DNA of 64,000 bases from Natranaerovirga hydrolytica (GCF_004339095.1 NZ_SMGQ01000011.1:1079652-1143651), one strand, 5' to 3'; positions 46,576 to 57,101 are shown, counted from the stretch's first letter. The notes: a model not told the origin generated them from the sequence alone. Translations and numbers: made by a program.

Positions 46576-47148
46576 TTATTCTACTTGTTGACCACAAGAA
46601 GTACAGAATTTGGCATCATCTTCTATGGTTTCACCGCATTCACAAATTGTTTGCTTGTCTGTTGATTGTTCTATTGGTTCTTCAGCTTCATCTATTGCTT
46701 CAGCTGCTTCGTTATTGTCTACGGATTCAGTTGTCTCAAAAACAGGTTCCTCGTTTATTATGTCATCAACCTTTTTGCCACAAGCCGTACAAAACTTAGC
46801 ATCTTCTTCAATTGGCTGACCACACTGACATACTATGTGATGCTCACTACCTGATTGAATGATACTGTCTGTCATATTTTCTTCTAAATCTTGAATTTCT
46901 TTTTTCTTGGCATGGATTGCATTGACAATAACATCTATCTTATCATAATCTTCTTTAAGTTTGTCAAAATCTACTGTATCATCTTTCTTCATTTTATATA
47001 TTTTCTCACCAAGAACAGCAAAGGCATCTTTTTTTCTTCTGTTTAAAGCAGATATTTCACTTTTTATTTTATTCACTTCTAACATTGTAGATGATTTTGC
47101 GCCAACTCTTTTAAATTCCCCTTTTAGTTTTTCAAAAAAATCAGACAT
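46576..47148 (-). CDS. Coiled-coil protein with two zinc ribbons
   Basis: A 190-residue protein: helical N-terminal half (about 1-90; SEISALNRRKKDAFAVLGEKIY), then two zinc ribbons (CQCGQPIEEDAKFCTACG and CECGETIEDDAKFCTSCG) separated by an acidic linker. Similar proteins are common in Clostridia with unknown function. AGGAGGG precedes the ATG. Confidence 0.78.
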   Translation of the reverse strand: MSDFFEKLKGEFKRVGAKSSTMLEVNKIKSEISALNRRKKDAFAVLGEKIYKMKKDDTVDFDKLKEDYDKIDVIVNAIHAKKKEIQDLEENMTDSIIQSGSEHHIVCQCGQPIEEDAKFCTACGKKVDDIINEEPVFETTESVDNNEAAEAIDEAEEPIEQSTDKQTICECGETIEDDAKFCTSCGQQVE

Positions 47149-47222
47149 ACGTACCCTCCTGTTTTAGGTTTTACCTATTATTTCTTCTCTAACCTATATT
47201 TTAACTTTTATTCTATTTTTTT

Positions 47223-47984
47223 TCAATAGGGATTGTCAAGATTGTTAATAAATTTTAGGGTTTTAAAGGAATAATCTATATGATAAGCAATGTATCGATC
47301 TAAAACTTTACTCAAATTTTTTGTAATGGTATCTGATGTTTTAAACGTGTATAATTTATTTGTATTAGCGGATAATATGTACTGCATTGTATATCTTGTA
47401 CTTTCATCTATGGGAATAGCATCTTTTACCAACTGACTATGTGCTTTACAAAGAAGCCCACCTTGTGATGGACTAAAATAAATCTGATTATTAATTGAAT
47501 GGTCACAGCCATGACCAACACAATTAATGACTTGTGGTGTCAATCCACTTATGCTTAACAATTTTAATTCAAAAATGCATTTAATAAGTTCGTGACTTAA
47601 AACATCTTTAGTAAGCTCCAAAAGAGATTTATATAAGATGACCATTATATCGTATGTTTCCATCTCTTCATCGGTTATGTAGTCTACAAATTCATTAAAG
47701 TATAATCCATAAGATAGTTTTTCTATATCGTTTCTAAGGTTGTAAAAAGATTCTATAATATTGCCTTGAGAAACTGAGTATGAACTTTTGCCTTTGTATA
47801 ACAAAAATTCTCCAATGGTAAACGTTTGACTAATACCCAATAAACTACTGTTAGATTTTCTTGATCCTTTTGCAAAAGCATTAATTTTTCCTTTTTCTTT
47901 TGTCAGCATAACCAGTCGCTTATCATTTTCACCAATAGGCATTGTGTTTAAGATTAATCCGGTAACTTTTAATAATTGACTCAT
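47223..47984 (-). CDS. recO: DNA repair protein RecO
   Basis: Loads RecA onto SSB-coated DNA with RecR. The 253-residue protein has an OB-fold N-terminus (TGLILNTMPIGENDKRLVMLTKEKGK in parts), a helical domain, and a zinc finger (CVGHGCDHS with Cys in GGLLCKAHS). Normal RecO length. It lies downstream of yqzL and era, the usual Firmicutes order. Confidence 0.93.
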   Translation of the reverse strand: MSQLLKVTGLILNTMPIGENDKRLVMLTKEKGKINAFAKGSRKSNSSLLGISQTFTIGEFLLYKGKSSYSVSQGNIIESFYNLRNDIEKLSYGLYFNEFVDYITDEEMETYDIMVILYKSLLELTKDVLSHELIKCIFELKLLSISGLTPQVINCVGHGCDHSINNQIYFSPSQGGLLCKAHSQLVKDAIPIDESTRYTMQYILSANTNKLYTFKTSDTITKNLSKVLDRYIAYHIDYSFKTLKFINNLDNPY

Positions 47985-48069
47985 TTTAATCCCTACTTTT
48001 TCTTTTTATAAAATAGGAAGTCATAAGTTGAGGTAAGAATTATAACATCTTCTTACCCCTCACACCTTA

Positions 48070-48207
48070 TTACTTTGCCTTTTTTTCATCATAAATAACC
48101 TTTTCTTTTTCCTTCATTCTATTATTGTATTTTTTAAAGTGCGTGTAAGAAAGATAAGCTTCAATATTACCTGTTGTTTCGAATAGTTTCCATAACGTGT
48201 TTTCCAT
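48070..48207 (-). CDS. yqzL: YqzL-like small protein
   Basis: A 45-residue protein missed by length filters. The N-terminal pattern WKLFETTGNIEAYLSY matches YqzL (WKLF..TGNI..YL), and its location between era and recO is the same as in Bacillus. AGGGGGC lies ten bases before the ATG at 48207. Function unknown. Confidence 0.8.
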   Translation of the reverse strand: MENTLWKLFETTGNIEAYLSYTHFKKYNNRMKEKEKVIYDEKKAK

Positions 48208-48458
48208 GGATTTTATGCCCCCTATAAATTTACTTTATTGTATACTTATAGGTTCTCCGATTTTAATTTTGGTATACCACTCAAAAAATACCATTTGACC
48301 ACCAAAAATATCGCCTTGACAATTTCAAAAAATCATTTCCTATTGATGTAATCAATAAAGTATTTTTCAATATTATAGTATTTTAAGCTTATCTTATTGT
48401 GAAAAAGTTATTTATTAATATTTTTAATCTAGTGCTTGAAGTTTATAAGTACAAGTTA
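48208..48458. other. Gap between era and yqzL
   Basis: About 250 AT-rich bases with no clear feature other than the yqzL ribosome binding site. Confidence 0.5.
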
Positions 48459-49361
48459 TTATTGTTCTCTTTTGTCGTATCCAAAATTATTAAGTAAGAA
48501 ATCACTGTCTCTCCAGTTTTTCTTTATTTTGATCCATAATTGTAAGTTGACTTTTGATCCTAATAACCCTTCTATTTCTTCTCTTGCCAAGGTACCTATC
48601 TCTTTTATCATCGTACCTTGTTTACCAATAATAATCCGTTTGTGAGAGTCTTTTTCGCAAATAATAGTGGCATCTATATCAATTAAATTACGTTCCCCTC
48701 TTTTTTTCATTTGATCAATAACAACGGCAATACCATGAGGTATTTCATCTTTTAATAAACGCAATGTTTTTTCTCTGATTAACTCTGATACCAAATGTCT
48801 TTCTGGTTGATCTGTAATCATATCTTCTGGAAAAAACTGCGGGCCCTCTGGTAAATAGTTGTATAGAATGTCTATCAGTTGTCCTGTATTTTCTCCTTGT
48901 AGGGCAGATATTGGTATAATTTCTTTAAAATCATATTGCTTTTGATATTTGGCAATAATGGTTAATAATTCTTCTTTCTTCACCGTGTCTATTTTATTAA
49001 TAATTAGAATAACAGGGGTTTTAATTTTTTGTAACTGCTCTAATATATAGCTGTCTCCTTTTCCAATAAAATCATTTGGTTCTACAAGAAACAATACCAC
49101 ATCTACTTCTTTAAATGTTTTTTCAGCAGTATTAACCATGTATTCACCTAACTTGTGACTAGGCTTATGTATCCCTGGTGTATCAATAAAGATAACTTGT
49201 CCTCTTTCTTCTGTTAAAATGGTTTGGATTTTATTTCTAGTGGTTTGTGGTTTATTAGATGTTATGGCTATTTTTTGACCAATTAGATGATTCATTAATG
49301 TGGATTTCCCAACATTCGGTCTACCAATAAGCGTAACAAAACCTGATTTAAATTGACTCAA
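48459..49361 (-). CDS. era: GTPase Era
   Basis: Assists 30S maturation by binding the 3' end of 16S rRNA. The 300-residue protein has G1 GRPNVGKST, G3 DTPG, G4 NKID, and a C-terminal KH domain (about 225-295; KRIIIGKQGTMIKEIG). A TTG start lies seven bases after GGAGG. Upstream neighbour is the M16C peptidase gene. Confidence 0.96.
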   Translation of the reverse strand: MSQFKSGFVTLIGRPNVGKSTLMNHLIGQKIAITSNKPQTTRNKIQTILTEERGQVIFIDTPGIHKPSHKLGEYMVNTAEKTFKEVDVVLFLVEPNDFIGKGDSYILEQLQKIKTPVILIINKIDTVKKEELLTIIAKYQKQYDFKEIIPISALQGENTGQLIDILYNYLPEGPQFFPEDMITDQPERHLVSELIREKTLRLLKDEIPHGIAVVIDQMKKRGERNLIDIDATIICEKDSHKRIIIGKQGTMIKEIGTLAREEIEGLLGSKVNLQLWIKIKKNWRDSDFLLNNFGYDKREQ

Positions 49362-49394
49362 TATAGTTCCTCCTAAATTTAAAAAGCAATTGAA

Positions 49395-49420
49395 GGAAAG
49401 CTTATTTTTTTAAGCTTTCC
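49395..49420. terminator. Hairpin between the M16C peptidase gene and era
   Basis: GGAAAGCTTA (49395-49404) and TAAGCTTTCC (49411-49420) are perfect arms; T-poor tail, so weak. Confidence 0.45.
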
Positions 49421-49428
49421 CAAGTTTC

Positions 49429-52359
49429 TTAGTCATTAAATAACTCTTTTAATTCTCCAAATAATTCTTTATTGGATTCTAATTTATTTTCATTACCTAA
49501 TACACATAAATTGTCTTGTTTTAATACGGTATCAACTAGCTCTGCTAATCCTTTAATATCTTTTTCTTTGGTACTTAATACTTCTTCTCTTTCTTTTTGT
49601 AAATCTTTATAGGTTATTTCACTCATATATCTACCAACAGCTGTTTCACCTTTTAAATAGGGTGTTAAGTCCGCATCCATACTGCTAATGGTTCCAATGA
49701 TGTATTTTGTCATATCCCGATCATCAATATGAATGTTCTCAATGTAATTAACCATCTTGTTATAGACATCAATGGTTTGTTTTAAATTAGGGTCTCTATA
49801 GGAAGTAATGTAAGTATTTCCCGTTCGACTAAAAGAACACATTACACCATATGCACCACCTTTTACACGTACATTGTTCCACAAGTAATCTAATCTGGCT
49901 AAGGTTTGTAAGACTTTTAAATGCCCTGAATACTCAAAGCCTTCTTTGATAAAGTTACCTGCTTTTGCAACATATTGTATTTTTCCTGGTGTTAAAAACC
50001 CTTCATTTAATTTTTTAAGGTCAAATTTCAGTTCACTCTCTTTTATTGATACATCATAGAGTTTAGCTGAAAAATCTTTAACCTCTTTCTTTACAGCTTC
50101 ATATGCTTCATCTTCTCCTGTAAAACATACAATTAAATTTTCTTTTCTAAAGACATACTGAATTAATTGGTTTAATTTATCAATGATTTCATCTGACTTT
50201 TCATCAAATTCATTGACCAATGTACTGATAAAGTTATAATAGGTTATACCACCAATAAGCTCTTTATAAAAAGAAATCTTAGAAAAATAAGAAGTTGCTC
50301 TATTGGCTGCTGCAACATGACCTGAACTATTAAGGTTCATTTGTAACCTTGATCTTGATTCCAATAATATTTCTTTTAACCTTTTTTTATCTTCAATGGT
50401 GGTATTTAATAATATTTCTTCCACAAGTTTAAACAAAACTGGAATCTTATCCACAAAAGCTTTTGCTTTTACTTCAAATTTGGGGACATATTCTTCTGGT
50501 TTTTTACTCACACCATAAACATTCATGGTTTGAATTATACCACCTGTATGAATATTAATATCTCTTTCTAATTCATCATAAGTGTACTGTTTGGTATTTA
50601 CTTTTCCTAATACAGTAGATAATAAGCCTAAATAAGGCACCATTTCTGTTGGGATATCTTTTGTGTCAAATAAATACTTCACATAGCCTATGTTATTGGT
50701 AAATGTATTATGATGTAATAATTGAACACCCTCTTGTTCCGACACTTCTAAAGGTAAATCCAAGGGCTCTTTTTTAATATCTTTTAAATCCAATAATGGA
50801 ATTTTTTCTAAATCTGCTTTTGAACTTGGTTTTTCTTGATATTGAATTAAATCTTTTGTTTCTTGTATTAATTGTTCTTTTTCCTCTTGGCTTAAATGAT
50901 CTTTATATGCTTTTAATTTTTTCTTTACTTCATTCTCTTTTTTAGCTGTTAATCCTTTTTCTGGCTTTACCATTACGATTGAAGCATGGGTATTGTTTAA
51001 TAAATATTTTTCAATAAGCCCTTCAAAATATCCATTATCAATGCCTTCCCTTAACTTTTCAAATACTGGGTTGTATTTAAAATGGATTAGTGGGGACTGA
51101 TCATATAACCAAGTATCCATATTTTGCATGGCATAGATAACACCTTTTGGGTATCTACCAAAGTCAGCTTCTCTAATTTTAAATTCATGATAATTAATGG
51201 CTGCTTCTATTTTTTTCTTGTCTAAACCTTCTTTTACAATCTTTTCTAAAGTGTCTTGTATGATTGTTACAAACTTGTCCTTGTCTTCTGGGTTTGCATT
51301 TTTAGCAACAATGCTTAAAGTAGGTTGTAAAATGCTATTATCAAATGATCCGAATATATCCTTCCCTATTTCTGCATCTATAAGAGCTTTTTTTAGGGGA
51401 GCACCTTGGGCTTCTAAGAGCAAGTGCTCTAACACATCAAAACCATAATATACTTCTGGGTCACTTGATGTTCCAACCACATAATTATAGCTTAAATAGG
51501 TTTTATCTTTATCGTCTTCATTATTGGATATGGAATAAAACTCTTCTTTTTCCTTTACTTTATCAAATGGTGCTTGAATGGGTATGGATGAATCCATTTG
51601 GATTGCATCAAATGCATTTAGATATTCTTTATTGAGCCATTTTAATTTTTCATCTATATCAAAGTCACCATATAAAAAGATATAACTATTGGATGGATGA
51701 TAGTATTTTTTATGAAACTCTATAAAATCTTCTTTTGTTAAATCTGTAACATAATCTGGATCACCTCCTGATTCATAGGCATAAGGTGTGTCTGGAAACA
51801 ATGAAGACTGTATTCTCCTAAAAAGCACTTGTTCTGGAGAAGAAAAGACACCTTTCATCTCATTATAAACCACCCCTTTGTATTCTATCGGGGAGTCCAT
51901 ATCATTTAATTCATAATGCCAACCTTCTTGTTTTAATATGTTATCATCTTTATAAATATTTGGATAAAAAACCGCATCCATATAAACATGCATTAAATTT
52001 TGAAAATCCTTATCATTACAACTTGCTATAGGGTACATGGTTTTATCTGAAAAAGTCATCGCATTCAAAAAAGTGTTTAATGACCCTTTTGCCAATTCAA
52101 CAAAGGGATCTTTTGATGGGAATTTTTTCGAACCACATAACACCGAATGCTCTAAAATATGGGGTAAACCTGTTTCATCATGAGGCGGTGTTCTGAAATT
52201 AACCGAGAATACTTTGTTGGTATCTTCATTAGATAACAATAAAGCTTTAGCGCCACTTTTATGATGTTCAAACACTCTTGCTACTGAGTTAATTTCTTGT
52301 ATTTCTTCCTGTTCTACCAAGGTAAATCCATGGTACGCTTTATTCATTTCATAACCCAT
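49429..52359 (-). CDS. M16C family metallopeptidase (presequence-protease-like)
   Basis: A 976-residue zinc peptidase of the PreP/Cym1 type: inverted zinc motif HILEH (His67, Glu70, His71) in the first domain, the second Glu in the downstream EVKGVVYNEMKGVFSSPEQV region (seen as NEMKGVF), a helical hinge at about 460-520, and a degenerate C-terminal half. Such enzymes degrade peptides in the cytoplasm or are secreted; no signal peptide is seen. GGAGTGAT precedes the ATG. Usual length for the family. Confidence 0.92.
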   Translation of the reverse strand: MGYEMNKAYHGFTLVEQEEIQEINSVARVFEHHKSGAKALLLSNEDTNKVFSVNFRTPPHDETGLPHILEHSVLCGSKKFPSKDPFVELAKGSLNTFLNAMTFSDKTMYPIASCNDKDFQNLMHVYMDAVFYPNIYKDDNILKQEGWHYELNDMDSPIEYKGVVYNEMKGVFSSPEQVLFRRIQSSLFPDTPYAYESGGDPDYVTDLTKEDFIEFHKKYYHPSNSYIFLYGDFDIDEKLKWLNKEYLNAFDAIQMDSSIPIQAPFDKVKEKEEFYSISNNEDDKDKTYLSYNYVVGTSSDPEVYYGFDVLEHLLLEAQGAPLKKALIDAEIGKDIFGSFDNSILQPTLSIVAKNANPEDKDKFVTIIQDTLEKIVKEGLDKKKIEAAINYHEFKIREADFGRYPKGVIYAMQNMDTWLYDQSPLIHFKYNPVFEKLREGIDNGYFEGLIEKYLLNNTHASIVMVKPEKGLTAKKENEVKKKLKAYKDHLSQEEKEQLIQETKDLIQYQEKPSSKADLEKIPLLDLKDIKKEPLDLPLEVSEQEGVQLLHHNTFTNNIGYVKYLFDTKDIPTEMVPYLGLLSTVLGKVNTKQYTYDELERDINIHTGGIIQTMNVYGVSKKPEEYVPKFEVKAKAFVDKIPVLFKLVEEILLNTTIEDKKRLKEILLESRSRLQMNLNSSGHVAAANRATSYFSKISFYKELIGGITYYNFISTLVNEFDEKSDEIIDKLNQLIQYVFRKENLIVCFTGEDEAYEAVKKEVKDFSAKLYDVSIKESELKFDLKKLNEGFLTPGKIQYVAKAGNFIKEGFEYSGHLKVLQTLARLDYLWNNVRVKGGAYGVMCSFSRTGNTYITSYRDPNLKQTIDVYNKMVNYIENIHIDDRDMTKYIIGTISSMDADLTPYLKGETAVGRYMSEITYKDLQKEREEVLSTKEKDIKGLAELVDTVLKQDNLCVLGNENKLESNKELFGELKELFND

Positions 52360-52559
52360 ATCATCACTCCTTATATTTTTTTATCGTTATTTGCATTTAT
52401 GATCTTTTTTTATGATTCTATGCCTTGTTTGTCATTATACCTTATAAAGATATTATTTACCATATTTTGCATCTTATAATTTATTATTATACTACATCTT
52501 TATCGTTTCCTTATTCTTTTATTTTAAACCTATGAATTCACTATGGATATATTTTTCAA

Positions 52560-52592
52560 TGAAAAAGCACTTCCCTTAAGAAAGTGCTTTGA
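52560..52592 (-). terminator. Terminator of the cold-shock gene
   Basis: AAAGCACTT (52564-52572) pairs with AAGTGCTTT (52582-52590); T run follows on the minus strand. Confidence 0.8.
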
Positions 52593-52610
52593 TTTCATAT
52601 TTTAGAAACA

Positions 52611-52814
52611 TTAACTAATTTTGCTAACATTAGAAGCTTGAGGTCCTTTTTCGCTTTCCTCAATTTCGTACTGAACCTTTTCGCCTTCGTCTAGTGTTTT
52701 GAACCCCTCCATATTAATTGCTGAAAAATGTACAAAAATATCATTTTCCAGTTCATCTGTAATAAATCCAAAACCTTTTTTAGCATTAAACCATTTAACT
52801 GTTCCTTTTTTCAT
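52611..52814 (-). CDS. Cold-shock protein
   Basis: A 67-residue single OB-fold RNA chaperone of normal CspA/CspB length with RNP1 KGFGFI and RNP2 IFVHF. It keeps mRNA unstructured, mainly in the cold. AGGAGG precedes the ATG. Monocistronic with its own terminator. Paralogue identity (cspA, B, C, D) cannot be decided. Confidence 0.95.
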   Translation of the reverse strand: MKKGTVKWFNAKKGFGFITDELENDIFVHFSAINMEGFKTLDEGEKVQYEIEESEKGPQASNVSKIS

Positions 52815-52933
52815 TCAATAATTCCTCCTGATACATTTAAAAATTGACTGAACTGCTTTTCAGTCCATTAAAAAGCAACTTTCAAATATAGTATCATGGT
52901 TTATAATGGGTGTCAATAAATGGAAATTTTCAT

Positions 52934-54490
52934 TTAGTGTTTAAAGTGTCTCATACCTGTAAATACCATTGCAATACCATACTTATTGCATGCTTCTATA
53001 GAGTCTTTGTCTCTTATAGAACCACCTGGTTGAATAATACATTTAATCCCTGCTTTATGGGCTTCTTCAACACAATCATCAAATGGAAAAAAGGCATCTG
53101 AAGCTAATGCCGCACCTTTTAAACTGTCTTCTCCTAAATGTTCTCTTCCATGGTCAATGGCTTGTTTGCATGCCCAAATACGATTCACTTGTCCTGGTCC
53201 TATTCCAATGGATTTTTGGTCTTTTGCTATGGCAATTCCATTGGATTTAGCGTGTTTAACAACTTTTAATGCAAATAATAAATCTTTCATTTCTGCTTCA
53301 GTAGGTTGTCTATCTGTAACCACTTCTAATTCTTCATTTGGTAATAACTTATTGTTAACGGTTTGAACCAATAATCCACCAGCTACTTTTTTAACATCAA
53401 TGGCTTCATCTGGTTGCTTTGTTTTAATATCATCTAGTTGTAATAGGCGAATATTTTTCTTTTGTTGCAACACCTCTAAAGCTTCTGTTGTAAAGCTTGG
53501 TGCCACAACAATCTCAACAAATATATTATTGATTGCTTCTGCTGTTTTTACATCAATTTCATCGTTTGCTGTAATAATACCGCCAAAAATAGAAACTGGG
53601 TCTGCTTCATAAGCTTTTTGATACGCTTCAAAAATCGTACTTGCACTACCCACTCCGCAAGGATTAGCATGCTTACAAGCGACAATGGTTGGTTCATCAA
53701 ATTCTTTTAATAATTCTAAAGCACCATTGGTATCATTAATGTTATTAAAAGATAATGCTTTACCATGTAACTGTTTTGCACTTGTTAAAGCACCTTTGGT
53801 TTGTCCTACTTCTTTATAAAACGCTGCTTTTTGATGTGGGTTCTCTCCATAACGCATATCTTGAACCTTTTCATAAGTAAGAGCAATGGTATCTGGTAAG
53901 TCTTTGTCTCCTACTTCTTTAATTAAGTAGTTTGCAATTAAAGAATCATAATGAGCTGTGTGTTCAAACACTTTTTTACACAAATAAAACTTTGTCTCTA
54001 AAGATACTTCTTTGTTATTTTTAACTTCTTCTACTACTTTGCTATAGTCACTTGGATCCACGACAACTGCAACATCTTGATAATTTTTGGCAGCAGATCT
54101 TAACATTGTCGGTCCACCAATATCAATATTTTCAATGGCTTCTTCTCTTGTTACACCTTCTTTTAATATGGTTTCTTTAAATGGGTATAAATTAACGACA
54201 ACTAAGTCAATTAAATCAACATTTAATTCCTCAACTTGTTTCATATGATCTTCATTCGAACGCATTGCTAATAATCCTGCATGAATATTCGGATGTAATG
54301 TTTTTACCCGACCATCTAAACACTCTGGGAAACCTGTAACATCAGATATATTAATAACACTTATGCCTGCTTCTTGAATTTTTTTTGCAGTACCACCAGT
54401 AGAAATAATTTCCACACCTAGGTTATCTAAATCTCTCGCTAATTCAACGATACCTGTTTTGTCTGAAACACTAATTAATGCTCTTTTCAT
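52934..54490 (-). CDS. purH: Bifunctional AICAR transformylase/IMP cyclohydrolase
   Basis: Last two steps of IMP synthesis. The 518-residue protein has the MGS-like IMP cyclohydrolase domain (about 1-145; [31 protein letters not shown]) and the AICARFT domain with KHANPCGVG and the C-terminal [24 protein letters not shown] precedes the ATG. It stands alone behind a ZTP riboswitch, which fits, because ZTP rises when folate-dependent steps such as this one slow down. Confidence 0.96.
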   Translation of the reverse strand: MKRALISVSDKTGIVELARDLDNLGVEIISTGGTAKKIQEAGISVINISDVTGFPECLDGRVKTLHPNIHAGLLAMRSNEDHMKQVEELNVDLIDLVVVNLYPFKETILKEGVTREEAIENIDIGGPTMLRSAAKNYQDVAVVVDPSDYSKVVEEVKNNKEVSLETKFYLCKKVFEHTAHYDSLIANYLIKEVGDKDLPDTIALTYEKVQDMRYGENPHQKAAFYKEVGQTKGALTSAKQLHGKALSFNNINDTNGALELLKEFDEPTIVACKHANPCGVGSASTIFEAYQKAYEADPVSIFGGIITANDEIDVKTAEAINNIFVEIVVAPSFTTEALEVLQQKKNIRLLQLDDIKTKQPDEAIDVKKVAGGLLVQTVNNKLLPNEELEVVTDRQPTEAEMKDLLFALKVVKHAKSNGIAIAKDQKSIGIGPGQVNRIWACKQAIDHGREHLGEDSLKGAALASDAFFPFDDCVEEAHKAGIKCIIQPGGSIRDKDSIEACNKYGIAMVFTGMRHFKH

Positions 54491-54547
54491 AAAATTTAAC
54501 CTCCATTATGTTTTATTAATTTACAATGATCTACATTTTTAACAAAC

Positions 54548-54591
54548 AAAAACCACCTGAGTATTCTTTACAATAGAATGCCCAGGCGGTC
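54548..54591 (-). terminator. ZTP riboswitch terminator
   Basis: CCGCCTGGGCATTCT of the aptamer side pairs with AGAATACTCAGGTGG, followed by TTTTT, so terminator and aptamer share bases. Confidence 0.8.
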
Positions 54592-54655
54592 GGCTTAACA
54601 TACTCTATACTCCCTGTAGGTGTATCCTACTTATCCGCCAGTCGTATAGAGTTTA
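54579..54655 (-). ncRNA. ZTP (pfl) riboswitch
   Basis: The minus-strand leader has the class signature: ACTGGCGG near 54640 and CCGACCGCCTGGGCA near 54594-54580, which form the conserved helix and pseudoknot of pfl RNAs. ZTP/ZMP binding should block the overlapping terminator and turn purH on. Confidence 0.92.
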
Positions 54656-54679
54656 TATTTTATTAAATGTAATATTCGT

Positions 54680-55999
54680 TTATGCTGGAATGAAAATGTA
54701 TTTTAAGATAAATATTGCTGCTAATATATACATTAACCAGTGAACATTTTTTGCTTTTCCAGCAAATACTTTTAGTACAACATAAGATACAATACCAAAT
54801 ACAATTCCTTCTGCAATACTATAAGTAAAAGGCATTGTAATTACAACTAAAAACGCTGGTATTGCTTCTGTAAAATCTTCAAAATCCACTTTTGTAAATG
54901 AATCCATCATATAGAATCCAACGATAATCAATGCTGGCGCTGTTGCAAAACTTGGTATCACTAAGAAAATTGGTGATAAGAATAATGCTAAACCAAATAA
55001 TACGGCTGTTACTAATGCCGTAAGACCAGTACGACCACCATCTGCAACACCTGATGCACTTTCTACATAAGTTGTTGTTGTTGATGTACCCAGAGCAGCA
55101 CCTGCTGTTGTTGCTACTGCATCTGCTAATAAAGCTTGCTTAGCTCGTGGTAATTTACCATCTTTATCAAGATATCCTGCTTTTGATGATACACCGATTA
55201 ATGTTCCTAATGTATCAAATAAATCTACGAATAAGAACGCAAATATAATGACTAAAAAGTCTAATGTAAATACTTGTGAAAAATCAAATTTGAATGCAAT
55301 TTCACTTATACTTGGTGGTGCTGAAAATATACTTGAAGGAATTAAATCCGTATACACATTCGGATCATATAATCCAATTAATTGACTAATAAGTGCTATA
55401 ATATATGTTCCAAAAATCCCTAGTAATATGGCACCTTTTACTTTTCTTGATACTAAAACCCCTGTAATTAAAACACCAACAATACCTAGGACCACTGTTA
55501 TATCATGAAAATCACCTAAAGCTACCATTGTATTTTGGTCTAATTGAATAATTCCTGCGTTTTGAAAACCAATTAATGCAATAAACAATCCAATACCTGC
55601 GCTTACAGCGTATTTTAAATTTGTAGGTATGGAGTTAAAAATTGCTTCTCTTACATTCGTAAGGGTTAAGATAATAAATATAATACCTTCGATAAATATT
55701 GCTGCTAATGCAACCTGCCAACCATATTCTCCTGCAACTGTATATGCAAAAAATGCATTAAGCCCCATCCCTGGCGCTAGTGCAAAAGGATAGTTCGCTG
55801 CAAAGGCCATTAATACTGTACCAATAACAGCAGCTAAAGCCGTTGCTGTAAATACTGCCTCTCCACTCATTCCAGCAGCGCTTAGAATATCTGGATTAAC
55901 AATTAATATGTATGCCATTGTCATAAATGTTGTAATACCAGCAACTATTTCTGTTTTTACATTTGTTCCGTGCTCTTGAAGTTTAAAAAACTTGTCCAC
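54680..55999 (-). CDS. NCS2 family purine permease (AzgA/PbuG-like)
   Basis: A 439-residue, about 13-helix membrane protein. Family motifs include GMGLNAFFAY, TTAGAALGTSTTTTYVESASGVADGGRTGLTA in parts, and DLFDTLGTLIGV. AzgA/PbuG proteins import hypoxanthine, guanine or adenine with H+. AGGAGG precedes the ATG. PurR-type boxes at the promoter support a purine substrate. Confidence 0.93.
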   Translation of the reverse strand: MDKFFKLQEHGTNVKTEIVAGITTFMTMAYILIVNPDILSAAGMSGEAVFTATALAAVIGTVLMAFAANYPFALAPGMGLNAFFAYTVAGEYGWQVALAAIFIEGIIFIILTLTNVREAIFNSIPTNLKYAVSAGIGLFIALIGFQNAGIIQLDQNTMVALGDFHDITVVLGIVGVLITGVLVSRKVKGAILLGIFGTYIIALISQLIGLYDPNVYTDLIPSSIFSAPPSISEIAFKFDFSQVFTLDFLVIIFAFLFVDLFDTLGTLIGVSSKAGYLDKDGKLPRAKQALLADAVATTAGAALGTSTTTTYVESASGVADGGRTGLTALVTAVLFGLALFLSPIFLVIPSFATAPALIIVGFYMMDSFTKVDFEDFTEAIPAFLVVITMPFTYSIAEGIVFGIVSYVVLKVFAGKAKNVHWLMYILAAIFILKYIFIPA

Positions 56000-56033
56000 T
56001 TCACAAAACCTCCTCTAAACAATTTATGCTTTT

Positions 56034-56062
56034 AGTTTAGCAAACAAAATTTTACATGTCAA
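56034..56062 (-). promoter_or_regulatory. Promoter of the purine permease gene
   Basis: -35 TTGACA (56062-56057), 17-base spacer, -10 TAAACT (56039-56034). Confidence 0.7.
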
Positions 56063-56070
56063 TAATAAAA

Positions 56071-56104
56071 TGAACATTATTTGGTTTTTTTTCGTTAATG
56101 TTCG
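56071..56104 (-). promoter_or_regulatory. PurR-type double box of the purine permease gene
   Basis: Two inverted boxes, TGAACATTA (56071-56079) and TAATGTTCG (56096-56104), separated by 16 bases, directly upstream of the -35. The sequence and spacing match Firmicutes PurR boxes. Confidence 0.75.
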
Positions 56105-56183
56105 ATTTTTGACTTGCTAATAATTATAAAATCCCATTAAACAGGTAATACTATACTTATTATTGATTATATGGAGGGTAATT

Positions 56184-56525
56184 ATGTATATAGATATGTA
56201 TTTGATTAGAGCCAAACGTCTGCTGGCTTATATGGGGCTTTTTATGATTTTAGATTATATATTAACTTATATAGGCATTCATATTTTACAATGTATTATA
56301 GAAGCCAATCCATTTATGAGAAATTTTATGGAATTACCTTTTATCGTTGGACTACCTTTACGAATAGTATATATTTTATTTCCTATTAATCTTTTGCTTT
56401 TGGCGTATTATTATAGCGATAATAAGAACAGCATCTTAAAAATTATTCACGGTATGCTATTATTTCAGTTTGTACCTCTTTTTTTACATTTATTTTGGAT
56501 TTTTCAATATATTCAATTGTACTAG
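56184..56525 (+). CDS. Small four-helix membrane protein
   Basis: A 113-residue protein with about four hydrophobic segments (LLAYMGLFMILDYILTYIGI, PFIVGLPLRIVYILF and others). It resembles the DUF5658-type proteins of Firmicutes (D-x-x-L-T near the start, N-P-x-M), of unknown function. ATG 56184 follows GGAGGG; a longer frame upstream has no ribosome binding site. Convergent with the toxin gene. Confidence 0.7.
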   Translation: MYIDMYLIRAKRLLAYMGLFMILDYILTYIGIHILQCIIEANPFMRNFMELPFIVGLPLRIVYILFPINLLLLAYYYSDNKNSILKIIHGMLLFQFVPLFLHLFWIFQYIQLY

Positions 56526-56564
56526 ACAGTCGTATTGATTCAGATTTAGATGATTTGTTTGTCT

Positions 56565-57086
56565 TTATTCCTTGGTTGAAGCAGCTTCTTCTCTTGCTTC
56601 TAACACCTCTAATATGCCCAGTTCTTGATGGTAATTATGTAGTGAAGAAAAAATATATTTTTTATCTTTTTTTTCTCTGTTTTTTAATGCTGATTTAATA
56701 TAGCCTTTAATGTAGGCTGTAACCTCTTCTTTTATCTTATGATAATTGTTTTGAAGAATCTTTTGCTGAGATTTTGGAATCCTTGTATGCTTTGGTTTTT
56801 CTATATAGGATGTATCATTTATAATGAGCATCTTTCTATAGTCTAAACCAGCATCAGGCAATTTTTCTGATGGCACAGGAAATCCTATCACACCAACGCC
56901 CTTGTTTGTACGCAATTTACTGCGTAATGGAATTAAGATATTATTATTTTTATATTGAACTTGTAAAAAGACATAGTGTCTCCTTGATTGTTTTTGCGGC
57001 TTATTATGATCCAGCATCTCTATGAAATTTTTGTTATTTCTAAAATACCCTTCTTTTACAAAGACCACATTATATAGTTCATTCAT
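56565..57086 (-). CDS. Type III toxin-antitoxin toxin, TenpN/ToxN-like endoribonuclease
   Basis: A 173-residue basic protein with the pattern of type III toxins: HYVFLQVQYKNNNILIPLRSKL near residue 37 (the IPLRS beta-strand), GLDYRKMLIIND, IPKSQQKILQNNYHKIKEEVTAYIKGYIK in parts, and LHNYHQELGI near the end. These enzymes cut mRNA at A-rich sites and process their own antitoxin RNA. Immediately upstream lie a terminator and two tandem ~46-base repeats, the diagnostic operon order. AAAGGAAG precedes the ATG. Exact family (TenpN versus ToxN or CptN) is an inference from pattern. Confidence 0.85.
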   Translation of the reverse strand: MNELYNVVFVKEGYFRNNKNFIEMLDHNKPQKQSRRHYVFLQVQYKNNNILIPLRSKLRTNKGVGVIGFPVPSEKLPDAGLDYRKMLIINDTSYIEKPKHTRIPKSQQKILQNNYHKIKEEVTAYIKGYIKSALKNREKKDKKYIFSSLHNYHQELGILEVLEAREEAASTKE

Positions 57087-57101
57087 ATTTTTTCTTCCTT
57101 T